Below are positions 48,960 to 50,821 of a DNA stretch of 50,821 nt, piece by piece. Both the position numbers and the translations under genes were made by a program. Origin of the DNA: E44-bin32 sp041573795 (GTDB taxonomy: Bacteria; Chloroflexota; Anaerolineae; Anaerolineales; E44-bin32); the NCBI GenBank assembly GCA_041573795.1, contig JBFFQB010000010.1, positions 1-50,821 on the forward strand, read 5' to 3'. A model generated the notes under the pieces. That model had not been told where the DNA came from and made no database searches. It was given only the letters and a program-made list of their open reading frames with translations. Each line of letters starts with the position of its first letter. Position 1 is the first letter of the stretch.

Positions 48960-49364
48960 ATGGTAGAGAAAATTGTGAAGACCGAAGAGGAGTGGCGAGC
49001 CCAGTTGGGTGAGGAGGCTTATCACGTCATTCGTCAGAAGGGGACGGAACGAGCTTTCACTGGTAAATATCACGATCACAAGGAGCACGGTGTTTATCGG
49101 TGTGCAGGTTGTGGCCAGACGTTATTTGTTTCAGACACGAAGTATGACTCCGGGAGCGGGTGGCCTAGTTTTTACGCCCCGGATGCAGACGCTGCAGTGC
49201 GTGAAGAACGTGATTGCAGCTTTGGCATGGTGAGAACCGAGATCCTTTGTGATCGCTGCGATGCCCACCTGGGGCATGTGTTCAATGATGGGCCCCAACC
49301 AACGGGTTTGCGCTACTGCATCAACTCCGCCGCTCTCGATTTTGAAGCCGTAGAGCAGGAATAA
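48960..49364 (+). CDS. msrB: Peptide-methionine (R)-S-oxide reductase MsrB
   Basis: 134 residues from ATG 48960 with GGAGGAA upstream. It reduces methionine-R-sulfoxide in proteins. Zinc site from CAGCG and CDRCDAHLGHVF (two CxxC pairs), substrate block SGSGWPSFYAP, and the catalytic Cys about 120 in RYCINSAAL, so the enzyme is the Cys (not selenocysteine) form. No signal peptide, so it is cytoplasmic. A -10-like TACAAT (48912-48917) lies upstream, with a weak -35. No msrA in the window. Confidence 0.96.
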   Translation: MVEKIVKTEEEWRAQLGEEAYHVIRQKGTERAFTGKYHDHKEHGVYRCAGCGQTLFVSDTKYDSGSGWPSFYAPDADAAVREERDCSFGMVRTEILCDRCDAHLGHVFNDGPQPTGLRYCINSAALDFEAVEQE

Positions 49365-49407
49365 CGCATTGTAGGGTGAAGCGGTATCGGCATTGTTTGG
49401 TGAACGG

Positions 49408-50619
49408 ATGGATAGAACAGGGTACGAACGAAAAGCAATCCAGTATCTTCAAGAGCTGTGTATAACCATCCCGGGTCGCCGTCTTGGCTCTGATGGCAAT
49501 CGACAGGCAACAGCATTCTTCTCGGATGTGTTGAAAGAACTCGACTTCGATGTTGCGAGTCAGCCTTTCGATTGCCTGGATTGGGAGAACCAGGGAGCAA
49601 GCTTAACTGCCGGGGGAAATAATTTCGAGGTCATGAGCAGCCCGTATTCTCAGGGTTGTGATCAGACAGCGCCACTCGCGATCGTACATTCCATTGACGA
49701 ATTAAAAGAAATCGATACCAAAGGTCGTATTCTGCTGCTCATGGATGAGATCGCGGTTGAGCAGCTGATGCCCAAGAACTTCCCTTTTTACAACCCTGAT
49801 CACCATCAAGAAATTTATGCGCTTTTGGAATCGAAATCCCCGCTGGCGATCATCACCGCCACCTCCCGGAACCCTGAGCTTGCTGGAGGAATGTATCCTT
49901 TCCCGATGATTGAAGATGGTGACTTCAATATCCCATCGGTGTACATGAAGGATGTTGATGGGAAGCGCCTTGCGTTGCATGAAGATAAGTCAGTCTCACT
50001 TCAAATTGAAGCGCAACGAATACCTTCAAGTGGTGCCAACGTGGTTGGCAAATTGGGCCCTGAGGGGGAAGCCAGGATCGTTCTCTGCGCACATATCGAC
50101 GCCAAAGAGGGTACCCCCGGAGCCCTGGACAATGGCACAGGTGTTGTGATGCTCCTAATCCTGGCTGAACTAATCGGTGATTATACTGGACCCCATCAGC
50201 TTGAGCTGCTGGCCTTCAATGGTGAGGATCATTACAGCGCGCAGGGACACAAGGAATATATCCGCCTGAATAAAGGACGATTTGATGAAATTGCGTTGGC
50301 TATCAACACGGATGTGGCCGGATACTATGAAGGGCACACGGCCTACTCGCTTTATGATTGCCCGGTTTCCGTGGAGTCAGCTATTCATAAAGTGATGGCG
50401 GGATACGAAGGTTTGCAGAAGGGAGAGCGTTGGTACCAGAGCGACCATTCGATCTTCATCCAACAGGGCCGTCCTGCAATGGCGATAACATCAGATCGAT
50501 TTATGGAACTGTCAACACATGTCACGCATACCTCGAAGGACAGTGTTGACCTGGTAGATATTGCGAAAATCGTTGAGGTCGCCCAGGCTTTGAGAGACTT
50601 TCTCTTTGCTCTAAGATAA
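49408..50619 (+). CDS. M28-family zinc aminopeptidase
   Basis: 403 residues if begun at ATG 49408 (GGTGA just upstream); a TTG at 49393 would add 5 residues. The M28 metallopeptidase core has the zinc ligands in order: AHIDAKEGTPGALDNGTG (His and bridging Asp), FNGEDHYSAQG (catalytic and metal Glu/Asp pair), INTDVAGYYEGH (Asp), and the final THVTHTSKDSVD (His) near residue 375. A protease-associated-type insert seems to occupy about residues 60-190. No signal peptide, so probably intracellular, unlike many secreted M28 enzymes. 43 bases downstream of msrB on the same strand. Confidence 0.93.
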   Translation: MDRTGYERKAIQYLQELCITIPGRRLGSDGNRQATAFFSDVLKELDFDVASQPFDCLDWENQGASLTAGGNNFEVMSSPYSQGCDQTAPLAIVHSIDELKEIDTKGRILLLMDEIAVEQLMPKNFPFYNPDHHQEIYALLESKSPLAIITATSRNPELAGGMYPFPMIEDGDFNIPSVYMKDVDGKRLALHEDKSVSLQIEAQRIPSSGANVVGKLGPEGEARIVLCAHIDAKEGTPGALDNGTGVVMLLILAELIGDYTGPHQLELLAFNGEDHYSAQGHKEYIRLNKGRFDEIALAINTDVAGYYEGHTAYSLYDCPVSVESAIHKVMAGYEGLQKGERWYQSDHSIFIQQGRPAMAITSDRFMELSTHVTHTSKDSVDLVDIAKIVEVAQALRDFLFALR

Positions 50620-50722
50620 TGGCGCGTTCAAGCACAAGAACCTCCTGCCCTGGCTTGAGCAACGGACGCAGGCTCCAAAAGCTTGCTGTGCATCCCCTAT
50701 CAAGCTGGTTGGAAGGTGGGGG

Positions 50723-50821
50723 TCAAAGAATTCGTTCAAGTAGCTGTTGGATGAGCCAGATGACGATTGGAAGTAAGATGGCTGATAGAAGCCCTCGCAA
50801 CGTGGCCGGCCTCCATGGCCA
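50723..50821 (-). CDS. Partial: C-terminus of a paralogue of the membrane protein at 46639
   Basis: The gene runs off the right edge; 32 C-terminal residues and the stop (50725-50723) are visible. The residues WPWRPATLRG, LLSAILLPIVIWL and LLERIL match the last 32 residues of the protein at 46639-47640 at 22 positions without gaps. It is on the opposite strand. The 100-base spacer to the M28 gene (50620-50722) holds no gene I can support. Confidence 0.7.
   Translation of the reverse strand, partial: WPWRPATLRGLLSAILLPIVIWLIQQLLERIL

Noticed and set aside
1..50821. Mobile elements, CRISPR arrays, prophage or defence genes
   Set aside because: No transposase, integrase, repeat-spacer array or phage-like protein was seen on either strand.

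Overview
The window looks like a chromosomal segment of a Chloroflexota bacterium, most likely class Anaerolineae. This is an inference from gene content, from the make-up of the division and cell-wall (dcw) cluster, from frequent TTG/GTG starts and from the class II ribonucleotide reductase; no 16S or database comparison was possible. Nearly all of it is ordinary housekeeping sequence. I see no insertion sequence, prophage, CRISPR array or defence island, and no clearly new multi-gene system.

Layout. 1-2.4 kb: tRNA-Phe, a secreted-type beta-sandwich protein without visible signal peptide, a metallo-beta-lactamase-fold protein, a small alpha/beta protein and an FmdB zinc ribbon. 2.4-2.9 kb: RNase P RNA (rnpB) with promoter and 3' hairpin. 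3.0-20.7 kb: one long co-directional dcw cluster opened by a clear MraZ operator: mraZ-rsmH-ftsL-ftsI-murF-mraY-orf100-murD-ftsW-murG-cvpA-like-murC-orf58-murB-ddl-ftsQ-ftsA-ftsZ. Most junctions overlap by 1-8 bases, and ftsW/murG overlap by 98 bases. murE is absent from the cluster. 20.7-24.2 kb: a hairpin-rich spacer, then nrdR and nrdJ. 24.2-28.4 kb: yjbQ, a small membrane protein, a decayed gene remnant, a DUF1028 protein, a deoxynucleoside kinase and an endonuclease IV-like protein. 28.5-38.2 kb (all minus strand): an orphan GAF/PAS histidine kinase, the yqeY-pgpH-ybeY-dgkA operon, mtaB, a lipoprotein and a TPR protein. 38.3-41.5 kb: acyl-CoA dehydrogenase with both ETF subunits. 41.6-46.2 kb: a glycogen/alpha-glucan operon (GH57 branching enzyme, glycogen synthase, 4-alpha-glucanotransferase). 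46.2-50.8 kb: a gene remnant, an unidentified membrane protein, a YfcE-type phosphodiesterase, a membrane rhodanese, msrB, an M28 peptidase, and at the right edge the C-terminus of a second copy of the unidentified membrane protein.

How the genes fit together. The dcw block makes UDP-MurNAc-peptide precursors (MurB, C, D, F, Ddl), lipid I/II (MraY, MurG) and the divisome (FtsL, I, W, Q, A, Z), under likely MraZ autoregulation. The PgpH-YbeY-DgkA-YqeY block combines c-di-AMP turnover, rRNA maturation and lipid-carrier phosphorylation. NrdR/NrdJ and the deoxynucleoside kinase cover dNTP supply. The ACAD-EtfBA set is an electron-transfer module for acyl-CoA oxidation.

Stretches over 300 bases without an intact gene: 2327-3112 (rnpB and promoters), 20711-21024 (hairpins and the nrdR promoter), 25242-25735 (a probable decayed membrane-protein gene from 25383 on; nothing recognised in 25242-25382), 46181-46638 (a minus-strand open fragment without start; otherwise nothing recognised). 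The items most worth checking are the MraZ operator, the ftsW/murG overlap, the MurG His-to-Gly change, the unknown small proteins inside the dcw operon, the two paralogous membrane proteins and the two remnants.
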